In this document: positions 1 through 6,047 of the stretch, piece after piece
Position numbering within the stretch: the stretch's first letter is position 1
Layout: the number at the start of each line of letters is the position of its first letter
From: an uncultured Oscillospiraceae bacterium
Lineage (GTDB): Bacteria > Bacillota > Clostridia > Oscillospirales > Oscillospiraceae
DNA length: 7,677 nucleotides
Direction: 5' to 3'
NCBI GenBank assembly: GCA_905233595.1
Contig: CAJOFI010000023.1
Coordinates: 1 to 7,677, forward strand
The notes under the pieces: generated by a model
What the model saw: only the letters and a program-made list of their open reading frames with translations
Databases searched by the model: none
What the model was told of the DNA's origin: nothing
Made by a program: the position numbers and the translations under genes

Positions 1-28
1 AATCTTGAAATACACAAAGTATTCCTGC

Positions 29-116
29 GATTTTCCGCCTCGCTACAGGCGAAAAATCCTACGCCATCTTTGCACAATTTATTTCTGCACAATTCCTTAG
101 GGCGAGGCGAAAAATC
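29..116. repeat. Inverted and direct repeat set in the uxaB leader
   Basis: This non-coding AT-richer stretch holds three copies of one motif. GATTTTCCGCCT (29-40) is nearly the reverse complement (11 of 12) of AGGCGAAAAATC at 47-58, and the identical 12-mer recurs as a direct copy at 105-116. The outer pairing 29-43 with 102-116 matches at 14 of 15 positions. Between the arms, TGCACAATT occurs twice, at 71-79 and 86-94, exactly 15 nt apart. A weaker 5-bp inverted repeat (AATAC/GTATT, 9-13 and 19-23) lies just upstream. The arrangement looks like a palindromic intergenic repeat or the remnant of a small mobile element, but no transposase or clear target-site duplication is visible. I see no convincing -35/-10 promoter pair here. 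Confidence 0.6.
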
Positions 117-185
117 AGAGGAAGATTCCCCCGGCGGGGGAAATGTCTGCGTAGCAGACAAAGGGGGGAGGAGTTCCCCCTCTGA
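115..185 (+). other. Potential branched stem-loop structure in the uxaB leader
   Basis: TCAGAGG (115-121) pairs perfectly with CCTCTGA (179-185). This closing stem encloses two short perfect hairpins, each with a 3-nt loop: TTCCCCC/GGGGGAA (126-132 with 136-142) and TGTCTGC/GCAGACA (144-150 with 154-160). A competing G-run/C-run pairing (164-168 with 176-180) and a small CCCTT/AAGGG hairpin (191-195 with 199-203) follow. The pairings are seen directly; whether the stretch folds in RNA or is simply a GC-palindromic repeat in DNA is unknown. It does not match any riboswitch consensus that I recognise. It ends 47 nt before the uxaB start, so it would lie in the 5' UTR if transcription starts upstream. 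Confidence 0.5.
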
Positions 186-219
186 ACTTCCCCTTGTAAA
201 GGGCAGACTGAATAGTTAC

Positions 220-226
220 GGAGAAG
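220..226 (+). promoter_or_regulatory. Ribosome binding site of uxaB
   Basis: GGAGAAG lies 6 nt before the ATG at 233 and supports that start. It directly abuts a repeat-like stretch (ACTGAATAGTTACG, 207-220) that matches 12 of 14 bases of the heptad repeat at 4604-4617. Confidence 0.75.
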
Positions 227-232
227 ATTATT

Positions 233-1690
233 ATGGACAGATTAAGTTTTGCGGCTCTGGAAAAGCAGGGCTATGAGGGCTATCTTCTCAAGGACGCGCC
301 CGAGAAGATCGTGCAGTTCGGCGAGGGCAACTTCCTGCGCGCCTTCGCGGATCATTTTGTGGACGAGATGAACGAGAAGGCCGGCTTCAACGCCAAGGTC
401 GTGCTCGTGCAGCCGCGCGGCGGCCATCCCGAGGCGGCCGACCGCTTCGGCGAGCAGGACGGGCTCTATACCCTGATCCTGCGCGGGCGTGAGAACGGCC
501 GGCCCGTGGAGCGCACCCGCGTCATCTCCGCGGCCTCCCGCTGCCTCGACCCCAAGCGCGACTGGGCGAAGCTCCTCGACTGCGCGAGAAATCCCGAGCT
601 GCGTTTTGTCATTTCCAACACCACCGAGGCCGGCATCGCCTTCGATCCCGCCTGCAAGCAGGACGACGCGCCGCCCTCCGCCTTCCCCGCCAAGCTCACG
701 CTCTTCTTGCATGAGCGCTGGAAGCTGGGCTACAAGGGCATCATCATCCTCTCCTGCGAGCTGATCGACCACAACGGGCAGGAGCTGCACCGCTGCGTGC
801 AGGAGTACGTCAAGCTCTGGGGTCTCGAGGCGGGCTTCGCCGAATGGCTCGAGAAGGAGAACGTCTTCTGCTCCACGCTGGTGGACCGCATCGTCACCGG
901 CGGCGCGAGGGGCGAGGCCGCGGCCGCGCTCTGGGAGAAGCTCGGCTATGAGGATCAGCTCATCGACACCGGCGAGGTCTTCGCCGCCTGGGTCATCGAA
1001 GGCCCCCAGTGGATCAAGGAGGAGTTCCCCTTTGAAAAGGCCGCTCTTCCCATCCAGGTCGTGGACGACGTGAGCCCCTATAAGCAGCGCAAGGTGCGCA
1101 TCTTGAACGGCGCGCACACCTCCATGGTACTCGGCGCCTACCTCGCGGGCAAGAACATCGTGCGCGACTGCATGCAGGATACCGCCATCCGCGCGTATCT
1201 CGAGAAGACCATGTTCGAGGAGATCATTCCCACCCTCGATCTGCCGCGCGACGAGGTGGAGGGCTTTGCCGCCTCCGTCATCGACCGCTTTGATAACCCC
1301 TACATCGACCATCAGCTCCTCGACATCGCGCTCAACTCCGCCTCCAAGTGGAAAGCGCGCGTCATGCCGAGCTTGACCGAGTTTGTCAAGCGCCAGGGCA
1401 AGCTCCCCAAGCGCCTCACCTTCTCCCTCGCCGCCTTCATCGCCTTCTACCACAAGGGCGAGCGCGACGGCGTGGCCTACCCCGCGCGGGACGATCAGTG
1501 GGTGCTCGACTTCTTTGCCACCCATAAGGACGATGATAACGCCGCTCTTGCCAAGGCCGTCGTGAACGACGAGCGCCTGTGGGACGGCGCCCTTGCCGGG
1601 ATCGAGGGTCTCGAGGCCGCAGTCGCCGGGGCGCTCGACCGCATCGACGAGATCGGCATGTATGAAGCCATGAAGGAGTGCGCCGAATGA
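233..1690 (+). CDS. uxaB: Tagaturonate reductase (altronate oxidoreductase)
   Basis: Cytoplasmic NADH-dependent enzyme that reduces D-tagaturonate to D-altronate, the second step of the galacturonate branch of hexuronate breakdown. The 485-residue product belongs to the long-chain mannitol dehydrogenase family and is close to the usual UxaB length (about 480). QFGEGNFLRAF (residues 28-38) is the N-terminal nucleotide-binding signature, and SNTTEAGI (128-135) is typical of the UxaB/UxuB branch. The catalytic motif K-x4-N-x2-H is present as K287, N292 and H295 in KVRILNGAHT, ahead of the mostly helical C-terminal domain. The ATG at 233 follows a good ribosome binding site. The stop overlaps the ATG of uxaA in an ATGA, indicating translational coupling. 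Fructuronate or mannitol reduction is a less likely alternative, because the adjacent uxaA fits altronate as product. No truncation is seen. Confidence 0.93.
   Translation: MDRLSFAALEKQGYEGYLLKDAPEKIVQFGEGNFLRAFADHFVDEMNEKAGFNAKVVLVQPRGGHPEAADRFGEQDGLYTLILRGRENGRPVERTRVISAASRCLDPKRDWAKLLDCARNPELRFVISNTTEAGIAFDPACKQDDAPPSAFPAKLTLFLHERWKLGYKGIIILSCELIDHNGQELHRCVQEYVKLWGLEAGFAEWLEKENVFCSTLVDRIVTGGARGEAAAALWEKLGYEDQLIDTGEVFAAWVIEGPQWIKEEFPFEKAALPIQVVDDVSPYKQRKVRILNGAHTSMVLGAYLAGKNIVRDCMQDTAIRAYLEKTMFEEIIPTLDLPRDEVEGFAASVIDRFDNPYIDHQLLDIALNSASKWKARVMPSLTEFVKRQGKLPKRLTFSLAAFIAFYHKGERDGVAYPARDDQWVLDFFATHKDDDNAALAKAVVNDERLWDGALAGIEGLEAAVAGALDRIDEIGMYEAMKECAE
1673..1678 (+). promoter_or_regulatory. 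Ribosome binding site deciding the uxaA start
   Basis: AAGGAG inside the last codons of uxaB lies 8 nt before the ATG at 1687. An in-frame GTG at 1678 would overlap this site itself and has no ribosome binding site of its own, so the ATG is the better start. Confidence 0.75.
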
Positions 1691-3165
1691 AGCTCATTCG
1701 CATTCACCCCAATGACAACGTGGCGGTCGCGCTGACGGATCTGAAGGCCGGAGAGCAGCTCACGCTCGAGGGTCTCAGCATCACCGCCGCCGAGGATGTG
1801 GCGCGCGGGCACAAGCTCGCCCTGCGCCCCATCGCCGAGGGGGAAGCCGTCGTCAAGTACGGTAACCCCATCGGCGTGGCAAAGGCGGACATCCCGGCGG
1901 GCGCCTGGGTGCACGTGCATAACGTGCGCACCGGTCTCTCCGAGAGCGCCGAATATGAGTATTGCCACAAGACCTACCCCCTGCCAACGCCTGCGCCGCG
2001 CACCTTTATGGGCTACCGCAGGCCGGACGGGCGCGCCGCCGTGAGAAACGAGCTCTGGATCGTGCCGACCGTGGGCTGCGTCAACAACATCGCGGCCAGC
2101 CTCGTGCGCGAGAACCAGCACCTCGTCACCGGCAGCATCGACGGGCTTTACACCTTTGCCCACCCCTACGGCTGCAGCCAGATGGGGGACGACCACGCCC
2201 AGACCCGCAAGCTCCTTGCGGCGCTCGTGCGCCATCCGAACGCGGGCGGCGTGCTGGTGCTCTCCCTCGGCTGCGAGAACCTCACGCAGGAGCAGTTCAA
2301 GGCGGAGCTTGGCGAGTGGGACGATAAGCGCGTGAAGTTCCTCGTCTGCCAGCAGTTTGAGGACGAGCTGGAAGAGGGCGCGAAGCTCCTCAAGGAGCTT
2401 GCCGACTACGCCTCTCAGTTTGAGCGCGAGGAGATCCCCGCCTCCGAGCTCGTGATCGGCATGAAGTGCGGCGGCTCTGACGGCCTCTCCGGCATCACCG
2501 CCAACCCCACCGTCGGGCGCTTTTCCGACCGGCTGGTCGCCCTCGGCGGCTCGACCGTGCTCACCGAGGTGCCCGAGATGTTCGGCGCGGAAAACATCCT
2601 CTTCTCCCGCTGCAGGGATGAGGAGGTCTTCCGGAAGGCCGTGCGCATGGTCAACCGCTTCAAGGAATATTTTGTCAGCCACGGGCAGGTGGTCTACGAA
2701 AACCCCAGCCCCGGCAACAAGGCCGGCGGCATCACCACCCTCGAGGACAAGAGCTGTGGCTGCGTGCAGAAGGGCGGAGGCGCCCAGATCGTGGACGTGC
2801 TGGAGTATGCCGAGCCTGTCACCCAGAAGGGGCTCAACCTGCTCTCCGGCCCGGGCAACGACCTGGTCTCCGCGACCGATCTGACCGCCGCGGGCGCGCA
2901 CATCATCCTCTTCACCACCGGGCGCGGCACCCCCTTCGGCGCCCCCGCCCCCACGGTGAAGATTTCCACCAACTCCGCGCTCTACAACAAGAAGGGCAAC
3001 TGGATCGACTTTAACGCCGGTTCCGTCGCCGAGGGCGAGAGCCTGGACGACGCGGGCGACCGTCTGCTTGACTACGTGCTGCGCGTGGCCTCCGGCGAGA
3101 AGACCAAGGCCGAGAAGCACGGCGCGAAGGAGATCGCGATCTTCAAGGATGGCGTAACCTTATAA
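1687..3165 (+). CDS. uxaA: Altronate dehydratase
   Basis: Dehydrates D-altronate to 2-keto-3-deoxy-D-gluconate, the step directly after UxaB. The product is 492 residues from the ATG, the usual size for full-length UxaA. Domain order is an N-terminal SAF domain (about residues 9-82, with HVHN at 76-79), a linker, then the UxaA catalytic domain (about 105-490). Conserved-looking cysteine motifs are GCSQMGDDHAQTRK (162-175), LGCEN (195-199 region), MKCGGSDG (259-266) and SCGCVQKGG (357-365). Known members are metal-dependent (iron or manganese), and these cysteines and histidines are candidate ligands. The start overlaps the uxaB stop by ATGA and uses the AAGGAG at 1673. A hairpin follows 7 nt after the stop. 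The related D-galactarate dehydratase GarD shares the fold, but pairing with uxaB makes altronate the likely substrate. Confidence 0.94.
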   Translation: MKLIRIHPNDNVAVALTDLKAGEQLTLEGLSITAAEDVARGHKLALRPIAEGEAVVKYGNPIGVAKADIPAGAWVHVHNVRTGLSESAEYEYCHKTYPLPTPAPRTFMGYRRPDGRAAVRNELWIVPTVGCVNNIAASLVRENQHLVTGSIDGLYTFAHPYGCSQMGDDHAQTRKLLAALVRHPNAGGVLVLSLGCENLTQEQFKAELGEWDDKRVKFLVCQQFEDELEEGAKLLKELADYASQFEREEIPASELVIGMKCGGSDGLSGITANPTVGRFSDRLVALGGSTVLTEVPEMFGAENILFSRCRDEEVFRKAVRMVNRFKEYFVSHGQVVYENPSPGNKAGGITTLEDKSCGCVQKGGGAQIVDVLEYAEPVTQKGLNLLSGPGNDLVSATDLTAAGAHIILFTTGRGTPFGAPAPTVKISTNSALYNKKGNWIDFNAGSVAEGESLDDAGDRLLDYVLRVASGEKTKAEKHGAKEIAIFKDGVTL

Positions 3166-3172
3166 AGACAAA

Positions 3173-3199
3173 CCGCAACAGGCGCATCGCCTGTTGCGG
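3173..3199 (+). terminator. Intercistronic 12-bp hairpin, possible weak or partial terminator
   Basis: CCGCAACAGGCG (3173-3184) and CGCCTGTTGCGG (3188-3199) form a perfect 12-bp stem with a CAT loop, starting 7 nt after the uxaA stop. The following sequence, CATTTCAC, has only three consecutive T residues, so it is a poor intrinsic terminator on paper. It could be a partial terminator that lowers expression of the next gene, or a 3'-end stabiliser of the uxaBA message. Confidence 0.55.
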
Positions 3200-3225
3200 C
3201 ATTTCACGAACTGGGAGGACAAAAT

Positions 3226-4527
3226 ATGGCGCTGCATGTGATGGAGGAGGCCAACCGCTGTCTCGGCTGCAAGAAGCCCCGCTGCCGGGAGGGCTGCCCG
3301 ATCCATACCAATTGCCCCGAGGTCATCCGCCTGCTGAAGGAGGGCAAGCTCAACGAAGCCGGCTGGATGCTATTTGAAAACAACCCCCTCACCACGGTCT
3401 GCTCCCTGGTCTGCAACCACGAGAAGCAGTGCGAGGGGCACTGTGTACGCGGCATCAAGGACGCGCCGGTGCACTTCTCCGTGATTGAGAACTACATTTC
3501 CACCACCTACGCAAACCAGATGGTCAAAGGCCCCGCGCAGTTCAACGGCCGCCGGGTCGCCATCGTCGGCGCGGGGCCTGCGGGGCTGACCATCGCGGTC
3601 ATCCTCGCCCGCTACGGCTACGGCGTTACGATCTTTGACAGCAAGGACAAGATCGGCGGCGTGCTGCGCTACGGCATCCCCGATTTCCGCCTGCCCGACT
3701 CCGTGCTGGACGATTTCGCCTACCGGCACCTGGAGCTCAAGGGCATTCAGTTCCGCCCGAACACCACCATCGGCGGCTCCATCACCATCGACGATATGTT
3801 CCGCGACGGCTATCAGGCCGTGTTCGTGGGCGCGGGGCTGTGGAAGCCGCGCTCCCTGCACATCAAGGGCGAGAGCCTGGGGCACGTCGCCTTCGCGATC
3901 AACTACCTCGCCGCGCCCGAGGCCTTCCGCCTGGGTGAGCGCGTCATCGTCATCGGCTCCGGCAACTCCGCCATGGATTGCGCCCGCACCGCCATCCGCC
4001 AGGGCGCGCGCTACGTCACGGTCTTCAACCGGCGCGACAAGATCGCCGCGAGCCAGTACGAGTCGAGCTACGCCAAGCTCGAGGGCGTGAGCTTTGAGAT
4101 GATGAAGATCCCCGTGGAGATCCTCGAGGACAGCGTCGTCTTTGCCGACAGCGAGTTTGACGAGGAGGGTAAGATCCGCGCGATCCCCGGCTCTGAGAAG
4201 CGCTATCCCTGCACCGGCGTCATCGTCGCGGTGAGCCAGGAGCTGGGCAGCAGCATCGTCAGCAGCACCAAGGACATCGGCACCGAGCGCTCGGGTCTGC
4301 TTATTGCGGACGAGGACGGCAAGACCTCCCGCCCCGGCGTCTTCGCGGCCGGTGACGCAGCGCACGGCGCGAGGACGGTTGTCGAGGCGGTCGCCAACGG
4401 CAAGCGCGTGGCCGAGACCATGCACGCCTATCTCCAGTCCCTGCCCATGCCTGAAGCCTCCGCCTACGCAAACGCCCCCCTCGCAGAGGGCGTCGCCGCC
4501 GACGCGCTGGCCGAGCAGCAAATATGA
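3226..4527 (+). CDS. GltD/NfnB/PreT-like NAD(P)-dependent oxidoreductase, FAD and Fe-S containing
   Basis: A 433-residue cytoplasmic electron-transfer flavoprotein of the glutamate synthase small-subunit family. The N-terminus has eight cysteines in the family spacing for two [4Fe-4S] clusters: C12, C15, C20, C24 and C59, C63, C69, C73. Next comes an FAD-binding GAGPAG motif (115-120) in VAIVGAGPAGLT. A second Rossmann motif, VIGSGNSAMD (242-251), is followed by FNRR (267-270), whose arginines suggest NADPH. The C-terminal FAD signature GVFAAGDAAHGA is at 371-382. The last 25 or so residues are Ala-rich and look non-conserved. GGGAGG at 3213-3218, 7 nt before the ATG, fixes the start. No GltB, NfnA/SudB or PreA partner gene lies in the window, so the acceptor (glutamate synthase, ferredoxin or a pyrimidine reductase) cannot be named. 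It follows uxaA by 60 nt on the same strand and may be read through with it. Confidence 0.85.
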   Translation: MALHVMEEANRCLGCKKPRCREGCPIHTNCPEVIRLLKEGKLNEAGWMLFENNPLTTVCSLVCNHEKQCEGHCVRGIKDAPVHFSVIENYISTTYANQMVKGPAQFNGRRVAIVGAGPAGLTIAVILARYGYGVTIFDSKDKIGGVLRYGIPDFRLPDSVLDDFAYRHLELKGIQFRPNTTIGGSITIDDMFRDGYQAVFVGAGLWKPRSLHIKGESLGHVAFAINYLAAPEAFRLGERVIVIGSGNSAMDCARTAIRQGARYVTVFNRRDKIAASQYESSYAKLEGVSFEMMKIPVEILEDSVVFADSEFDEEGKIRAIPGSEKRYPCTGVIVAVSQELGSSIVSSTKDIGTERSGLLIADEDGKTSRPGVFAAGDAAHGARTVVEAVANGKRVAETMHAYLQSLPMPEASAYANAPLAEGVAADALAEQQI

Positions 4528-4530
4528 TTC

Positions 4531-4579
4531 ATAAGAAGAATCCCCATGCGCCCTCGCGGCGCATGGGGATTCTTCTTAT
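4531..4579. terminator. Bidirectional intrinsic terminator between convergent genes
   Basis: A perfect 22-bp inverted repeat (4531-4552 with 4558-4579) around a 5-nt loop starts 3 nt after the stop of the GltD-like gene. The stem has a GC-rich core (CCCCATGCGCC and its complement) and A/T-rich feet. These feet give AAGAAGAA on the 5' side and TTCTTCTTAT on the 3' side, so each strand ends in a U-rich run. It fits a terminator serving both the + strand cluster and the opposing trmO cluster. Confidence 0.85.
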
Positions 4580-4582
4580 AAA

Positions 4583-4678
4583 AGTGAAAAGGGAATAGTG
4601 AATAGTGAATAGTTATGGTGTCCCCTTCGGGGACAAATTATAATAAAACCATTCGCTATTCACTTTTCACCGTTCGCT
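4583..4678. repeat. Palindromic AGTGAAT-heptad element with central hairpin
   Basis: The left arm is a run of degenerate heptads: AGTGAAA, AGGGAAT, AGTGAAT, AGTGAAT and AGTTATG (4583-4617). The right arm is the same unit in reverse complement: ATTCGCT, ATTCACT, TTTCACC and GTTCGCT (4651-4678). Bases 4584-4603 and 4651-4670 pair at 18 of 20 positions. The centre holds a perfect GTCCCC-TTC-GGGGAC hairpin (4620-4634) and an AT-rich run, AAATTATAATAAAA. The right arm overlaps the last codons and stop of trmO. It resembles a REP- or MITE-like non-autonomous repeat. No open reading frame or transposase is associated, and mobility is inferred only from the shape. Confidence 0.7.
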
Positions 4679-5355
4679 GAATCGACCTCCAGGACGGTCA
4701 GGACTTCGCCCTCTACGCGGAATTTTACGTTTTTGTCCGCGAAGCGCAGGCCGTAGACGCGCTCGGGGTCGTTCTGGTAGCGTGGGCGCGGGTCGTTTTC
4801 GAGCACGCCGCGCAGGGCGGCGCGCTTTTGCGGCGGAATAAGCGCTTCGGTTCCGGGCGCAAAGACCACCGCGAGCGTGCTCCCAGCGTCGGGCGCAAAG
4901 CCGGAGAGGGCGTCGGGCTTGCAGTCGGCGTAGGGGAGATAGGGCTTGATGTCGAAAATCGGGGTGCCGTCCGCGAGGTCGGCGCCGCCCACGATGAGCG
5001 TGAGCCCGCGCGCATCGTCCTTTTCCACGCGCAGGAGCCGCACGCAGCTCAGCCCCAGCGCGTTTGGGCGGAAGGGGGAGCGGCTGGCAAAGACGCCGAC
5101 GCGCGCGTTCCCGCCGAGGCGCGGCGGGCGCACCGTCGGGGAAAAGCCGTCTCTGAGCGCCTGGGAAAACTGCCAGATCAGCCAGAGATGCGAAAAGCCC
5201 TCGATGCCGCGCAGGGCGTCGGGGTTGCGAAAGGCCGACTCAAAGACCACGCGCCCCTCCAGCGCCTCCACGATCCCCGCCTGGCGGGGAAGGCCGAATT
5301 TTTCGCCCAGATCGCTCTCGAGATGCGCGATGGGGCGGATCACGAAATCGCTCAT
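4660..5355 (-). CDS. trmO: tRNA (N6-threonylcarbamoyladenosine37-N6)-methyltransferase TrmO (TsaA/YaeB family)
   Basis: S-adenosylmethionine-dependent enzyme that adds a methyl group to t6A at position 37 of certain tRNAs (m6t6A), tuning decoding. The 231-residue product matches the TrmO length. Visible family motifs are KFGLPRQAGIV (19-29), IEGFSHLWLIW (51-61), RPPRLGG (76-82), VGVFASRSPFRPNALGLS (86-103), DGTPIFDIKPYLPYAD (129-144), and the C-terminal DPRPRYQND (188-196) and YGLRFADKNVKF (201-212). The start ATG overlaps the stop of the upstream protease gene in an ATGA, with AAGGAG (5361-5366) 5 nt before it. The last five or so codons (ANGEK) and the stop lie in the heptad repeat at 4583-4678, so this tail may have been acquired from the repeat. 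The catalytic core appears intact. Confidence 0.93.
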   Translation of the reverse strand: MSDFVIRPIAHLESDLGEKFGLPRQAGIVEALEGRVVFESAFRNPDALRGIEGFSHLWLIWQFSQALRDGFSPTVRPPRLGGNARVGVFASRSPFRPNALGLSCVRLLRVEKDDARGLTLIVGGADLADGTPIFDIKPYLPYADCKPDALSGFAPDAGSTLAVVFAPGTEALIPPQKRAALRGVLENDPRPRYQNDPERVYGLRFADKNVKFRVEGEVLTVLEVDSANGEK

Positions 5356-6047
5356 AACAGCTCCTTCGCCAGCTGCATAAGCTGGAGCGAGACGAAATTC
5401 GTCAGCATATGGAAGAAGATGCTGCCCCAGAGGCTGTCGGAGTATTCATAGCAGCGGCAGAGCAGGTAGCCCGCCGGGACGTACTGCACGAGGTAGAGCC
5501 AGCTCATGGGATCGTTAAGGGCGTAGCCCCAGACGTGGTAGATGCCGAAGAGCAGGATGGTCACGAGGTAGGCAAGCCAGCGGCTTTTGTGCCGGAGCGT
5601 GCTAAAAATGCCCGCGCGAAAGAGCATCTCTTCCACGATGGGGGCGAGGAAGATCGCGGCGGCGCTCATCTTGCCGTAGGAGTCGGAGACCAACTCCATC
5701 ACAGCCTCGTTGTTGGGGTTCGCCGTGGGGTCTGTAAAGAAGGACAGCAGCCCGCCCACCGCCATGTTCATCAGCAGCATCGCCCCGTAGCAGCCCGCGA
5801 CCTGGAACAGCACGCGCAGGGGCTGCTCCACGAGCACGTCAAAGTCCCGGCGCAGGAAGGAAAAGCCCACGGCGACGAGGTAGACCGCGCCGACGGCGTA
5901 GGATACGAAATTGATCTCGTAGTCCGTCATTCCGCCGACGTGCACAAGCAGCCACGGAAGCCCGTAAACGTGCATCGGCAGCCACAGCAGCACCAGAACG
6001 GTGGCAAGGGGGCTGAGGCGGCTCGTAAATTCCCGTTTTTCCATCAT
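5352..6047 (-). CDS. CPBP-family intramembrane metalloprotease (CAAX protease/Abi-like)
   Basis: A 231-residue integral membrane protein with about six to seven hydrophobic segments, roughly at residues 13-36, 44-65, 78-104, 127-150, 157-176, 183-198 and 206-225. The three CPBP motifs are complete: EExxxR as E139, E140, R144 (VEEMLFRAG), FxxxH as F167 and H171 (FGIYHVWG), and HxxxN as H213 and N217 (FFHMLTNF). These residues form the metal site of Rce1-type proteases. Bacterial members serve in peptide maturation, bacteriocin self-immunity or stress signalling; nothing here identifies the substrate. The ATG at 6047 overlaps the mutS stop (ATGA), and a second in-frame ATG follows at once. The ribosome binding site is weak (GCGAGGG), consistent with coupling to mutS translation. 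Its 3' end overlaps trmO. No bacteriocin precursor or prenylated peptide gene is seen nearby. Confidence 0.88.
   Translation of the reverse strand: MMEKREFTSRLSPLATVLVLLWLPMHVYGLPWLLVHVGGMTDYEINFVSYAVGAVYLVAVGFSFLRRDFDVLVEQPLRVLFQVAGCYGAMLLMNMAVGGLLSFFTDPTANPNNEAVMELVSDSYGKMSAAAIFLAPIVEEMLFRAGIFSTLRHKSRWLAYLVTILLFGIYHVWGYALNDPMSWLYLVQYVPAGYLLCRCYEYSDSLWGSIFFHMLTNFVSLQLMQLAKELL

Noticed and set aside
70..98. Sigma-70 promoter using TTGCAC at 70-75
   Set aside because: No acceptable -10 box lies 16-18 nt downstream. The AT-rich composition alone is not enough to call a promoter.
29..116. CRISPR array
   Set aside because: There are only three copies, one of them inverted, with irregular spacing and no uniform spacers.
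70..276. 68-codon frame spanning the leader repeats and the start of uxaB
   Set aside because: It runs through palindromic repeats and overlaps uxaB in another frame. It has no ribosome binding site, and its composition reflects the repeats.
1678..1680. GTG as the uxaA start
   Set aside because: It overlaps the AAGGAG that serves the ATG at 1687 and would add three residues (MRR) ahead of the normal N-terminus.
1495..3120. 541-codon open frame on the minus strand opposite uxaA, with a similar 427-codon frame opposite uxaB (242-1525) and a 383-codon frame opposite the GltD-like gene (3370-4521)
   Set aside because: These are antisense shadows of GC-rich coding sequence, with low-complexity Ala/Gly/Val/Leu/His/Asp-rich translations and no recognisable domains. 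The plus-strand genes have clear family motifs throughout.
4828..5451. 207-codon plus-strand frame opposite trmO, and a 221-codon plus-strand frame at 5409-6074 opposite the CPBP gene
   Set aside because: Both are shadows of genes with complete motifs on the minus strand, and neither has a domain or ribosome binding site.
5352..6047. CPBP protease as part of a bacteriocin or abortive-infection system
   Set aside because: No precursor peptide, transporter, toxin or phage-defence gene is adjacent. The tight overlaps with mutS and trmO point to a housekeeping-type setting.
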